The notes beneath the pieces are model-generated. The model did not search any database, was not told the DNA's origin, and was given only the letters and a program-made list of their open reading frames with translations. A program made the translations under genes and the position numbers. This document shows positions 1 through 11,921 of a DNA stretch of 64,000 nucleotides, piece after piece. Source of the stretch: Zygnema circumcarinatum (taxonomy: Eukaryota; Streptophyta; Zygnematophyceae; Zygnematales; Zygnemataceae); NCBI GenBank assembly GCA_037447605.1, contig CM074810.1, positions 790,130-854,129 of the forward strand, read 5' to 3'. Within the stretch, counting starts at the first letter, position 1. Each line of letters begins with the position of its first letter.

Positions 1-3000
1 CTCCATTTCTGTCGTTTCCTAAAGAGGTGAAGGTTGGGCTGAGGGAGTCAGGCAGGGAGCTGCTTGAAGAATAAAGCGATGTTTTGGGGGGAAGGGTATC
101 TGCAAGAAATCGGCCCAGGGAGGTACATATTATAGAGATCTGACAGATTTCAAAAGCAAAGGTTCACATGTTTTACTTATCTGCAATAATGATATCTCCT
201 CGTTCTAGCTCTGCAGGTTTCATTAGCAAGACAAAACACTCAATAGTATGGAAGTAAAACCTCCTTCCACTTACATCTGCTGGTGAACTGAGTTTACTCT
301 TTTTTTAATTTTGAGTTTCAAACTCACCTATAGTCCATGTGTATGCTGTCCAAGGGCCAAAATTTCCCTCTCTGTCACGAATCCGAATGCTGGCCTTATG
401 TTCTCCTTCTGACAGCGACTCCATACTGATGGGGTTGCTGCAGTTGCTGATCGCATCTGTATCCGGAAATTTGCATTCAAAGGAGCTTTTCCTGAAATCG
501 ATAGGAAGGGTTGAGGGTAATCGTCCAGTGCTTTCTTCTTCAAAAGAGAAACTGGCTGAAGTTTGGTTTGTGTATCGAAACGGAACAGGGGGCAAAAACT
601 GTGCAGAAACATCGATCTGCAGTTCTATGTCTTCTTCAACAGAGAATTCAACTGTATATGGAAGTTCAGCCATATTGCCCACTTGATCGGCAGCTTTCAC
701 TTGGAATGTGTAGTTTCCTGGAAAGAGCTCACTATAGACTTTAGGGCTAACACATGGGGCCCACATCATAGCCTCTTCAAAATGGTTTTCTCTTTCTATC
801 AAAAGGCAGAAATATGCTGCTATTCCAGACCCATCTTCACCATCACTTCCCAAGAAAGTGATGTTGAACCTCCTCCCTGCTGTTTCCCAAACTGCATATT
901 CTATAGAGGGGGCTTGGGCATCAAGTAGGAAAATTGTCTCATTAATGGGTCTCCAATTCCCAGCCAAGTCTTTTGCTGTAAGAGAAAATCGGTATTTTCC
1001 GGGGAGAAGCTGGGAGTAGGTTAATGGGCTGAAGCAGTTTCCCCAAGAAGTGGAGGTGGTCCAATTATCAGATTCCTTGATCTCCATTTTGCACATGTAT
1101 TCTGCAGTTTCAGATGATACAAAGGTGAATTTTACTCTCTCAGAGTTGAGTACCGAAGCAGGCTTAGACAAGAATATGGTTTCGGGGGGGGTGATGTCAA
1201 CAGTGAAGTCAACTGAAGCTGAAAAATTGCTCAGAAATCCGAGATTCCATGTGGGTACTGCTCGGACATAGAAGCGGTATCTTCCTTCTGAAAGGGGACG
1301 AGTAGGAATATATGGGCTACTGCAATTGTTGATCCATCCTGATGGGAGAGGAGGAATTTTGGGGCTTGTCCATATCTTCAAAAAGCAACCCCAGTCAGGT
1401 CTACCTGTAACTCCTTCTACTCCTTCAGAATCCAACTCAAAGGAGATTGCAGGCCTTGTATTGTTTGTGAAAGGAGGAGGATATGCAGTTATAGCAGCTG
1501 CTGGGAGTAGAGTAGTCAAAACCCAGCTCTTTGTGGGAGGTTTTGTGTCCCAATTCCCAGCCAAGTCCACTGCCCGAACAGAAAATGTGTAGTTTCCATC
1601 ATACATTCCTGAATACTGTTTAGGGCTCGTGCAATTCTCCCACCCGTGGGAGAGGTCTAGTCGAGGCATTTGCCCTCCTGGGGAGAGGGAGGGAATGGCA
1701 GGGATGACAGTTGATAGGGAGGGATAGGGAGTAGAGGGATTGGAGTCTCTCTGTTCTGGGGGAGGGTGGAGATTAACCGCAGTCAAAGAGCAGTGGAAGT
1801 AGCTAAAGTCTGAGGAGGATGAAGAGAATTGGAAGGCAGCCGTAGCAGAGAGAGGGGAGGTAGTGGAGGTAGATAAAAGGGAGGTGTCGGGAGGCACTGT
1901 GTTCACATTGAAACTCGCATTATACTCATTGCTTATAAGTACGTTCACAAATCTGCAGAAGATAGACAATATATTCGGCAAATGTTTAGGTATTGGAGTA
2001 TTTTAAGGGATAGAATGCGTTTTTTTGGGTTTCTTTTGAATGACTCCTACCTCCTGTCTTCGGCTCTGGCCTGAAATAAATATTCGCCGTCCGGCAAGTT
2101 TTCGTACGATGCAGGAGATGAACACCTCTGCCACGTGGAGACCTTCCAGCGAGCTGTCACGCGTGTGAGCTTGCAGGCCCATTGGATGGTGGGGCCCTCC
2201 GTTCCGGCTAGGAGAATGGTAAGGTTCACCATGTTTGTGTAGAAAGGAGGAGGCGGATTCGCATGCACTTCTGCAGGAACAAAGGTATGAAGTTTGGAAA
2301 AAAGTGACTAAGTCTCTTGGTCGTATAGTCAAGAATGAGTATGATGTATGGGTACACTGCCATCAGAAACAAGAATCTCCCCTTCCTGCGCTTCTAATAA
2401 ACCGAGTAGAAAAACTAAAAGAAAAACTCTTTCTTTTAGAATACTCTATTCGATTTAGGCACTGGTTTTTTTGTCTTGAAGCATCAGAAACATTTGTTTT
2501 TTGAGGTGGGTTCCTTGGAAATTGGGCATTTTTTTTACCCATGCAAGGGGTTTCGGAGATAGGCCCCCGAGCAGCGAATGCGAAGGCCTGTCCCTGCATC
2601 ATGGGGCTCAAAATGTTGATTTGATAGCCTTGGATTTCCGCCACGTATACTCCTGCTTGGGGTTGCCTAATCCAAACCTGCTAAGTGGAATTTCAGATGG
2701 TGGCAATTGCATTAGAAATATGTGTTTGTTGTTTGTGTTGTGTTGTGTTGTGTAATGTAGGAATGGGTTCTACTTCTGACACGATACTATTATATTACAT
2801 ATCAATTGTCGTTTTACCTCCTTGGACAGATTGACAACGAAGCAGTTGTTCATTTTTTGATGCAGTTAGAAACTCATATAACACGACTTTCAACCAATTT
2901 AAACAGCTTCAACCTCGTTAGAAGCAATCTGCAGTTTGTCTCACACGTGCCATCATTCCCAATACATAATTAAGAAGCCAATCTTCCCTCACTTACTTGC

Positions 3001-6000
3001 TCGACGTTGTTAACATTGTCGGGCTCCCCTCCTCCGTTACCCCAATAAGCTTCTCCGGTCGGTCCCATCACCAAAAGATGAAGATTATTTACTAACTTGG
3101 GCTGAGTCGAATCCCCTCCAAGCAGGGCAGGAGCATCGTGCCTGCAATAGATATAAATACCTTACTAAATATGGCTTTCCTGCTTTTCATGGGGCTGAAA
3201 CGGATCAACCCATTACGACTGTGCCTTTAATGGGTCTTTAGTGTGCCTTCTAAATCGAACTTTCTCCTTGAAGTCTCACCCAAAGGAGAAAACCATCGTG
3301 AGTTCAATGCCATTTTCTTTCTCTAGAAATCCATTAGAGGGAAAGTTGGGCCCACCAAACGAGTGTGATCTTCAACCCGTTGGCATTGTCGGGAGAGGAG
3401 AGGAAGCAGAAGCGGTCTCCGTATCCCGTCTTCAAAGGTGCTCCCTCCCTCACCAACAGAGGGAGAGAGTCGGCCCCTTCAAGGGGGAGACTGCTTAGGA
3501 GGTCCACTCGGCCGAAGCCTTGGTTCATGGAAGGGGGGAAATCCATGGGCTGAGAGTCTCCTGAAAGAGCAGTCAAAACCCACATGCTGTTTTGTTTACT
3601 GCTTCTTTTCTTTGGGATTGTGAAAGGGCAGCTCAGAGGGTCCATGCACGCTTTCCGTGCATAGTTTCAGTTGAGAAAGACCCACCCACCATTGACACCG
3701 TTCATGTGCACAGCTCCGTTGAGCATAACGGCCTTCACTAACATTCCAGTGGGCTCGAATCCCTTGCTGGGATTCTGCAGGAACAGCATTGGGCAATTCA
3801 TATGCTCAGTCTAAATCAACCTAAGGACCATGCAGTCGTGGAAAAAGAAAGCTTATTGAAAGCTTGAGGAACAGTTCAGATGATGCAATAATGCGTATGG
3901 TGCGTTTGGCTATGGTCCTTTACCTTCTTTCCTGAAGGATAGAACCCATCCATGAAGTATTGCCGGATGAGGGCTGCACTGCCTGCAGCGATGGGAGAGG
4001 CCATGGATGTTCCGGACTTGCCTGCATTCGGATTGCCAATGTTAGAAAACTGAAGGCGAAATAAAATGCCAAATGTTGAAAAGTGCTCAGCAAGCAGTGG
4101 GGGAAAAGTTGAGATTTTTCTACTTCTTAGGGCTCGAACAATCTTACTGCTGGTTGAGCAGGATGACGAGGTAGTGTCGGAGCTGTACCTCGCAGAAATA
4201 ATCCCATCGCCTGCCATGCATGTCCAAGAACAGGGGAATCATGCAGTAGTTCAGCAATTCCTTCTAGTTTTTTTTTTAAACTATTGACAAGCTTTGAACA
4301 TGTGATGTTTTGAAGATTTTGGTTTGCACTTATTGACTTGGTTTCGTGCAAAGAGAATGTTCTAACCCGGAGCTGTAATTTCAGGCTTTATACGACCGTC
4401 GGAAGTGGGCCCCCAACTGGAGAATCCCGCCATGGAATTTGGACCGTAGCGGAGGTCGAGGGGGAGGGGTTCAATGGAGAGTTGAAGGAGAGAGCCGGAA
4501 GATAGGAGAGAGAAAAATGCATCTCCCACAGCGAAGGGAATGGACCCCCCCGGAATGGTAATGGAGTCACTTGAGCTGAATGGGGGAGCCATTGTGAAGT
4601 AACCCATAGAGTCGGTGTTTGAAACAATGGCAGCTGCGGCTTTACTTTGTTGAGCGTTTCGCAGCTGCATGGTCGTTCAAAAGTTGCAGTGGGCGTTCGT
4701 AAAAAAAGAATAAGATTTACTTTCCTAAGCATCTCACATAGCAGACTTCTCTCGGGCCGTGTTTTACTGATTACTGATTTACCCACGCGTTTGAGTTTCA
4801 TGCAAGCAATGCTTCGATTTTGACCCGCTATCTTCGTCGTCTTCGTTGTTTTGGGTCGTTTTGCAGAACCATGACTTCATTGACTAAAATTGGTTAAGTG
4901 ATTGATTACCTTAGTTGCATAGATGCAGTTCCCTCTCGTCAATAAGACAATGTTTCCGGCAATTTCCGGGGCATTAGTCAGCTCTGTGCAGCCATCCGTC
5001 GGAATCCCCCGAACAACGTTGTGGGGTTGCTTCCATTTTGATGGTTTGGAGGCAAAAGAAGGACCATAGGAGTGCTCCAAAAGAGGGTACCATGGCTGGT
5101 CTATGCGCAGCTTCAAGCGTTCCGGCACCACTATGGACATCTTAAAAGTGGCTTCAGCCGCTTTGGAGGATGTTCCCACAGCCCCTAGGGTTGCTCCCAC
5201 AGCGATGCAGTTCTTGGCAAGAGCGGGGGAAGTTATAGTCACTGCACAATGTGGGAGAGACGGAATTTGATGCTTTAGGATGGGTCGTCTCCTCTTTTTC
5301 TCCCTCTCTCTCTCTCTCTCTCGCACTCCCTCTTTCTCTCTCTCTATCTCTCTCTCTCTCTCTCTCTCTCCTCTCTCTCTCCCCTCTCCCTCTCCCTCTA
5401 TCTCTCTCTCTCTCTCTCGCCTCCCCTTCTCCTCTGCTCCATTTCCAGTGCTTGAAAGCTGGGGAGAGAGGACTGACCTTGTTTGTTGTGCAGTAGGCCC
5501 TGGTTGCCTGCGGCCACAAAGGGCAGAAACATCTGCGGCAGAGGGGAGCCGAAATGGGCACAGAGAGGGTAGTAAGGAAAAACATAGCTGGGGGTACAAG
5601 AACAGAGGACTCATCTATTTTTGTTAAGAACCTACAAGTTGTCGTTTTGGCCAAATTGCTGAAAGTGTTCAAGGAAGGATTGACTATCTCACGGGATTCT
5701 CAAAAGTAAACTTATCAACAGTCTGTGCGAAGATGTCGTATGTTGTCGATGCTGTCCCCCAAGAGTCGCTGTGTATGCGTGCACCCACTTCATATGCGTG
5801 TCTGTGCAAGAAGTGACAGAAGCCCAATGCCCATTTTTGTTTGCAGGAAGAAACGAAAGACTAAATCTCTTACATGTGTGCATGTGTATGCATGAAATGT
5901 TTTGAGTTCCACTGCCTAATTCCAAAGTTCAGCTCTGCCAATCACCTGCTCAGCACACACGGAGGCTTACGCGTAGTAATCGTCTCCCATCGTACGAGGA

Positions 6001-7848
6001 GGAATGATGTAGTCCACATTTCCCGCCGCCATGTCCGTAAAGAAGAGCTTGGCATCGGGAGCCATTCCATTGAACTTGGAATTCTCCGTTGAGTTTTTAT
6101 CCTGAGAAAGACAGTGCCCTAAAAGAGAGCCACACACGTGTGTTCCGTGACTCTCCTCGTCCACCCCATTGCCTCCACTCGCAATGCGATAACCCACCAC
6201 CTTGCGATGGGAGAGGCCTGGTATTGAGGTGCTGGAATCTTGGAAAAAGCAACTGACCAAATGGGTTTCAAAAAATAACAAATTCACATGTCAGATGTAA
6301 GAAAAAAATGAAGAATCCACTTTTCACTTTAGTAAGAAGTTGGTGGCTACAACCGGTCAATTTTCAGACTGCTTGAATGCCACCTAAGGTAGTCAAGCTG
6401 ACTACAAAGGGCTCCCTTCTCTCCTCACCTTTTCAAGTCGACTCCGCTATCGCCAACCCCGACTATCTGATTTTTCCCCAGAATGCCGGCCTTCCAAAAA
6501 GCTCTGGCAGGCCCAAAAATCCCTTTAGTCACTTCATCGTTGGTGAGAGGTATGTTGACTCCTGATTGCACAGTGGACCCTGCATACATGTTGTGAAGGC
6601 GTGTGACTGGCTGGGGAGAAAGCCAATGAACCCATTCTTGATGTGAAAACCACTCTAAAGCAAAGGGGAGATGCTTTAAAGGAACCGTTGCTTGTACTAT
6701 GTTGCTTGCAACGGCCACTAACCGAACAGTAGTTTGGATATTCTCATTTGAACTCGGAAGGGACTCCTTTCGCCGAAGTGCTTCCAAGAATGCCACTTCC
6801 CACTGTACGGCTAAGCTGTGTGATACACTGAAAGGGGTGTTTCTACGTTTTTCAACTGGGTGTCCTTCAAATGGTAGAATTATATTGAAAGGAAGGTTTC
6901 CATGCGAATCATTCACCAGTCGCTCGTATATGAGATCGCCATGGCTGAAAGATTTCTTGTTCTTTAGCCCCCTGGGTTGAACAAAGCCGGAGGAGTGCGA
7001 GAGGAATTTCAGAAACAGAGAAATTCAAGCATATAGGAGGCTTCTATTAAGTGTCAAGTGATTGCAATGAAGCAATTCTTAAACTACGCCTTTCTAAACC
7101 AGTTTAAATTGAGCCTGGAATGCATACAACGAATTAATGCTTACTCTAAAATGGGCTCCCATTCCGGTGCCAGTTTCGACTCCGCACCGTAATCGCCGAT
7201 CCATGCGATTCCAGCCAGAGCTCGTAGCCTCTGCACCGTTAAATAATCATAGACGAATACAAGATAGCAGCCATGTGGGAGATACCCTATGATTTCGCTT
7301 CCTGACTCAGCCGCAACTGCATGAAGATCATCTAAAAATGAGGCCCGAAACATGGCTTCCTCATTCAGCTTTACCAGTACTTGCTTCTTAAGTAACAATC
7401 TTATTCGTTTTGGGTCGAAGGTAATTTTCTTATCAGATAACGCTACTCTTCTTGACACGACTGTTTCAAGGTCGACCTTTGGGCTTCCCCTGTCTCCGCT
7501 TTCACCCAATTTCTCTTCCACTTCTCCAGCATTGAATGTAGGATAATTACATGTGTTATGTGGATTTTTTATATTCAGAGCATGTGTACATTGTGATCTA
7601 TGGGCATCTATAGAGGAACTCTGAGAATGGAGAAGAGTTGGAAACACTTGCGAGTCAGAACCAGCATGGAACGACTCCTCTGTGATTTCCGGGACGCTAT
7701 GCGTATCTACCGTGTGGCTGGCTAAGAAAATCTTGTGCTGCAGCGCCAAATTAGGGTCCAGAATGGACAAAATGCAGCCGAGAAGGAGCTTCTGCAGAAC
7801 ATTGGCGGGAATATGACGCACTTTATGATCCAAAACTAGGATAAACAT
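1..7848 (-). CDS. Subtilisin-like serine protease (S8) with C-terminal Ig-like module array, 3' end outside window
   Basis: Exons read from the minus strand: 7848-7145, 6971-6429, 6252-5971, 5801-5693, 5532-5478, 5241-4910, 4664-4367, 4210-4148, 4021-3924, 3774-3690, 3560-3356, 3141-2997, 2680-2539, 2270-2051, 1952-328, 99-1 (runs off the edge). Every junction is GT-AG and keeps phase, giving about 1,668 residues so far. The catalytic residues are all visible: Asp in GVGDSGVD (about residue 410), His in SHGTHVCGS (about 453), oxyanion Asn in VAAGNQG (about 555) and Ser in SGTSMASP (about 800). A protease-associated-like insertion containing LLTRGNC lies between Asn and Ser. From about residue 1020 come Ig-like modules with C-x-S/N-P-x5-L-x2-G-x-Y-x-F signatures. 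An N-terminal propeptide-like region of about 300 residues precedes the catalytic domain. The start is the first ATG in the first exon; an earlier 5' exon cannot be excluded, and a signal peptide is not obvious. The domain order suggests a secreted or surface protease. Confidence 0.9.
328..1952 (-). other. Large exon encoding about five Ig-like modules
   Basis: This 1,625-base exon of the subtilase encodes about 541 residues of repeated modules of roughly 90-110 residues. Each has a Phe/Tyr-x-Cys strand, then W-x2-C-x-S-P, then Y/M-x2-L-x2-G-x-Y-x-F-x-V-R/K-A-x-D-x-A-G-N, followed by a Thr-Pro-Pro-type linker. Recognisable copies include the WENCTSPKQY, INNCSSPYI, WGNCFSPLTY, WAPCVSPKVY and ISNCSNPISM segments. 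A further module (WQRCSSPASY) is in the preceding exon 2051-2270, and another begins in 1-99 after the WTIDTLPP linker. Modules of this style are common in bacterial surface proteins. The paired cysteines in each copy suggest one disulfide per module, which is an inference. Confidence 0.8.
5299..5430. repeat. CT-rich microsatellite inside a subtilase intron
   Basis: Nearly pure (CT)n, GA on the coding strand, interrupted by TCG, CCCT and CTAT. It lies in the intron between the exons ending at 5478 and starting at 5241. Long open frames across it in several registers are composition artefacts. Confidence 0.95.
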
Positions 7849-8691
7849 GCTGCTTATCAAATAAAGATTAAAACTTTCAAAATATGCACTAGTCTCCTCG
7901 TATGATAATCATACGTCCATCGAGAAGAAAACACAAAACTGTGCAGAATCTTGCAACCGACAAAACTGATTGCGCCGCCAAGTTCTTGAGAGACAGGGAG
8001 AGTGAAGACGGAGACTGGGATAGTGAGGGAGAGTGGGAGAGGTAGAGCGAGTGAGCGAGCCAGAGAGAGAGAGAGAGAGAGAGAGCGGGAGAGAGAGAGC
8101 AGGAGGGGAGAGCCCCTCCCGCAGCAGCGGCGGGCGCGCCGGCCGGCGGCCCCGATCAGCGGAAGCGGCAGGCGGCTCGATGGGGCGAACAGGTTCTATG
8201 GACGCAGTTGGGAAAATTGGGCACATTCAACGGAATCACCCACATGGAACGCGCTCAACACATGGAACTGTGCAATCGGGAAGCTTCTGGTAGTTGTGAA
8301 GGGTTTAGGGTTCTAGGGTGTTCAGAGTGCAACCCCAATTTCATGTTTCATGCTTTTGTGGAGTCGAACCATTCGCCTGACCACCGCGTCCCTAGCGCCG
8401 CGCGATGTAATGGACTTAGTTGGTAGTTGTCTGATCATGTTTGAGTATGAATTTGAGGTTGTCAACCATTGAGGGCCGCATCATCTCACATTGTCGACGG
8501 AGCCAGTCGTTGGGCCTCTTGTTTGTTCGCGCGCGCTACAGCGCATGCATGCTTCCCCACATAGCGCCGACCCTCCAATGGCGACCAAAGAAAGGGCAGC
8601 CAAGCAAGGCGATGGAGGCCATCATGGTCAAGAAACCATGAACTATTTGGTAGTCTTTGAGGTAGCCATGGCCATGGCGGAGAAGGAGGGC
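7849..8691. other. Subtilase 5' flank, no gene recognised
   Basis: This stretch lies upstream of the subtilase start. It has a (GA)n tract at about 8062-8101, which reads as CT in the sense of the gene and is compatible with a pyrimidine-rich leader. GC-rich sequence covers 8100-8190. No open frame here resembles a protein, and no convincing extra first exon was found. Confidence 0.5.
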
Positions 8692-8843
8692 CAGTGGCGG
8701 ACCTACGTATACAAGTTGGAGGGTGGAGGCAAAGCTCCCCCTCAGGTTTTGAAGATTCAACTTCTTATAGTTTTCTCTTATGTTTTTTTTATTCTGAAAG
8801 AGGGTTTAGCGCCCCCTCAGCAAAATTCCTGGACGCGTCACTG
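8692..8843. mobile_element. Short MITE, family A, copy 1
   Basis: About 150 bases beginning CAGTGGCGGACC and ending in the reverse complement of CAGTGACGCGTCC. The body matches the copy at 9182-9328: both share ATACAAGTTG, a run near TTCTCTTATG/TTATCTTATG and a terminal CCTCAGCAAAA. No clear target-site duplication was found, so the ends are less certain than for the other two copies. Confidence 0.7.
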
Positions 8844-9181
8844 GCAATGCTGGAGAAAGTCGGGAGCAGGCTGGGGCAATTGATAGTCGGAAAAGGATGT
8901 GCATCGAGAAACTTGCAAGAGTGGTTGTTGCAGGAGCTCTATACCATAACTCTAATTGAGTGAAAGATGCGCAGGCAGGTGAGAGTTTCATACAATTTTT
9001 TTTTTAATTTGTGTGGAGTCGACGCGTCGATCTTGGAAGTGTGAGGGGCCGACGCTTGAGCAGCTTGTTTCTCAGCTGCTTTCGCCTTTATCGAGATTCG
9101 AGAGTCGAGGTTGATGGCTATGTATGGGCCATTGCACTCTTGGAGCATACATGGCATGAGGGGCAGTGGTCAGGCCTGGAC

Positions 9182-9328
9182 CAATGGCGGATCGACATAT
9201 ACAAGTTGGGGGGTTGTAGGCCCACTGAGGTCTTGAAAATTCGACTCTGTTTAGTTTTATCTTATGTATTTTATTCTGAAAGTGTGCTTAGCCCCCCCCC
9301 CTCAGCAAAAAATTTGGATCCGCCTCTG
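9182..9328. mobile_element. Short MITE, family A, copy 2, hAT-like 8-bp target duplication
   Basis: Begins CAATGGCGGATC and ends GGATCCGCCTCTG, giving imperfect terminal inverted repeats. It is flanked by GCCTGGAC (9174-9181) and GCTTGGAC (9329-9336), an 8-bp duplication with one mismatch. The size (147 bp) and duplication length fit a non-autonomous hAT-type element. It has no coding capacity. Confidence 0.8.
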
Positions 9329-9336
9329 GCTTGGAC

Positions 9337-9836
9337 ATGTAGGCATATATTGCACTTGAACTTGTACATTTAATGAAAATACCACCAACCCTAAATGACA
9401 ACTCTGCATAAGGTAACGCCACGTGGAAAGATAATGAGGAAGGAAGACGTGACACAATGTTGGCAAACGCAGCTCTGTCTTAAGACTTTTCTAGCACCAA
9501 ATATACTTCATACAATGCACAAGTCGTGCACAACTCCGAAAACATTTATATTTCGACCTTTTCTGGTTTGTATCCGAACTGTGTATCTGTTGGATGGAAC
9601 AGTTGTTTTCCTTTGCATTCCTGGGATTAAAGCAATTTAAAGAGAAATGCCTTAACAAGGATAGAACCAAGCAAATCACCCTCCAGCATTCACATTTCAT
9701 AGCCTGGTTTTCTTACAACTATCGAAGGCATGCTTGTCAATGTAAGCCATGGCGCGGTTTGCCAACATGCTGACTATATATTGGTTGCGTTATTTTCTAT
9801 TCATCACATGTGCAATACCCGTACTCGCATCCCCCT
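9337..9836. other. Intergenic, nothing recognised
   Basis: Five hundred bases of unique, AT-balanced sequence between two MITE copies. No ORF with protein-like composition, no RNA gene and no repeat was seen. Confidence 0.5.
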
Positions 9837-9844
9837 GTGATAAC

Positions 9845-10061
9845 CAGTGGCGGATCCAGGATTTCTTCTGAGGTGGGGCTACGCCCTCTTTCAGCATAAA
9901 ATACATAATATTAAATTATAAAAAGTTGAATTTCCAAAACCTGAAGGGGGGATAAACCCTCTTTCAGCATAAAATACATAAGATAAAATTAGAAAAAGTT
10001 GACTTTCAAAACCTGAGGGGGAGCTTCTCCCCCCGAACTTGTATTTGCAGGTCAGCCACTT
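9845..10061. mobile_element. Short MITE, family A, copy 3, opposite orientation, perfect 8-bp target duplication
   Basis: Starts CAGTGGCGGATCC and ends GTCAGCCACTT, so the ends form imperfect inverted repeats around AGTGGC. It is flanked by GTGATAAC at 9837-9844 and 10062-10069. The body is related to the two copies upstream but inverted, and contains a direct repeat of about 65 bp (CCCTCTTTCAGCATAAAATA occurs twice). A fragment of the same terminus, CAGTGGCGGATCCG, occurs at about 10313. Confidence 0.8.
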
Positions 10062-10069
10062 GTGATAAC

Positions 10070-11280
10070 TTTTTAGGGGGCCAGATGTAGGCACTGATCA
10101 TTAGGGGGAGTTTGAGCTCCACGGGAGCCCGATATTCAGCGCTTGGACATGCAACTTTCGCCGCCTATCTGACTACTCGGCTGATGAAGCTTCAGGGGAT
10201 CCCAAGGAGACATTTCCCTTTCCGTACCACACAGCCACTTTAATTTGGCCTTCTCACGATCGAGCATGAAGACGGCGGTGCTGCAGTCTGCAGGCAGCTC
10301 GCACGTCCAGGACAGTGGCGGATCCGCGGCTGTCGCAAAACTTGACAAGCTTGAATGTTGAATAGTAAAAGTACACTTGGATTTCAGAGTTTTTTTCCCA
10401 ACCGAATGATCAGCTTCCCCTGAACTACCCTGCAGCCGGCCCTGATCCAGAACGTTCGGATTGTCCCGAGACTCCTTTCGACCCTTCTTTGCATTTTCGT
10501 TGAAGAAATTTACAACTCCATAGGCTATACTAGCGGCTCGTACGGAAATTATGACCAGCCGCTCGCGTATGTGCGTGCGGGGAGCGTGTCTAAGCTCCCA
10601 GACAGAGCAGACCATTGCTCCGATGGAGGCAGTCATGTCGAAATTCATGATTGCGGGAAGGAGAAGGACGAAGACAAGCCTTCGCCACGTGCTCTGCTCT
10701 CCAGCGCGTACATTCAGTCAGTCAGTCGCGGCGCGCTTTAAGGTCGCCATGGCCGCCATGGCTGCCTGCCTGCCTGCTCGCCCGCCGGTAGTTAAGCAGG
10801 CAGGAAGGCAGGCAGTTATTCAACGCCCGCAACAGCCTCCCTTCCTGCAGCGCAGAGCCGTACAGGTGCAGGGGCCGCCAGGCTTGTGCAGGCTTGGCCG
10901 TACTGGGACCGGCAGGGCTCAGATCTCGCAATTTGATTCAAGATTCTTACAGTATCTGAGATACTTGAAAACATCTACGAGATCTTTCTCATTCCGCCAT
11001 TTCTTTTTCAGACTGAATCAAAGCCTTCTAGATCCTGATAATTTTAAGATCGTGTACTTGGCTAGATTATAGTCCAATCCGGGTCCAGATGAAAGTTTTT
11101 GGAATCTATTCGCTATCTGTCACCTCCAGATCTCGATTTGATGAATCTAACATCGTGATTGACAGAATCAGATATGGTACAGTTGTCTTGCAGCGTATTA
11201 TGGCAATCCCATCTGAGCCCCTCATCCACAAGAAAAGGAAAACGACAAAGTATGACCTTACAGTATCTTTCCGTCGTAAG
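10070..11280. other. Intergenic, no supported gene
   Basis: It contains a 170-codon minus-strand open frame (10648-10136) interrupted by MITE-terminus sequence at about 10313, and short plus-strand frames with no recognisable domain. A family A terminus fragment is present. The Cys/Gly-biased runs around 10750-10870 look compositional. Confidence 0.45.
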
Positions 11281-11669
11281 TAGGGATGGATTAATTACGA
11301 CTATATAATATATATTATATTATACAACTGTGACGACTAGATAACGGCTGATATATATTACTTTACAACGCCTTTACAACATGCACGGTCGTACGGTCGT
11401 ACGACCGTACATGTCCCTGCCTCTCGGCGGCGAGCACGAGCACGAGCAGACAGAGTGAACCAGACGGACGCATTTCGCAACGCCAACGCCAAAACGACCT
11501 AATTTTGGTATGGTACGACCGTACGACCGTACGAGTACGGTCGTCAATTGTTCAAAACGAGTGGGTATAATATATGTAATAAATTGTTTTACTTTGTAAT
11601 ATATTACTACTTTTAAACCCGTTGTAAAATATATAATGTATTCGGAATTTATAACGCGGGCCATCCCTA
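11281..11669. mobile_element. hAT-like non-autonomous element with perfect 8-bp target duplication
   Basis: Terminal inverted repeats TAGGGATGG / CCATCCCTA bound a 389-bp AT-rich element. GTCGTAAG flanks it exactly on both sides (11273-11280 and 11670-11677). The TAGGGATGG end and the 8-bp duplication are typical of the hAT superfamily. Inside are two GTAC-based palindromes: a perfect 20-bp one at 11391-11410 and a 9+2+9 one near 11525-11545. No transposase is encoded. Confidence 0.88.
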
Positions 11670-11677
11670 GTCGTAAG

Positions 11678-11921
11678 ACTAATAGCGGTCGAAATGGCCG
11701 GTTGAAGTACGGTGATGGCGCCGGCACCGGCAAGTTATATCGCCATATCGGAAATACACTGGCGATATGGAGATATGAATATCCGTCACGGAAACGCTAA
11801 GAACATGATAATATATGGACTTTACGGAACTGTAACTGTAACAGCGTTTTAGGGTTCGAATTTGTAGCAGTGTGTCGAGAGACAGGGCGAGGGCTGCAGG
11901 CAGGGCTGCAAGCCTCAAGGA
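11678..11921. other. Dihydroorotase 5' flank
   Basis: About 240 bases between the hAT-like element and the dihydroorotase ATG. It has degenerate ATATCG / CGATAT motifs at 11738-11790 and no ORF. A mobile element therefore sits immediately behind the promoter. Confidence 0.5.

Noticed and set aside
4877-5614. 245-codon minus-strand frame across the CT tract
   Set aside because: Only 4910-5241 is coding (subtilase exon 6). The rest is intron containing a microsatellite.
8340-8420. tRNA-like or SINE-like fragment on the minus strand (GGTTCGACTCC resembles a B box)
   Set aside because: No cloverleaf could be drawn and no A box at the right distance was convincing.
10136-10648. 170-codon minus-strand open frame
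   Set aside because: It runs through a MITE terminus fragment and has no recognisable domain; at best a decayed gene.
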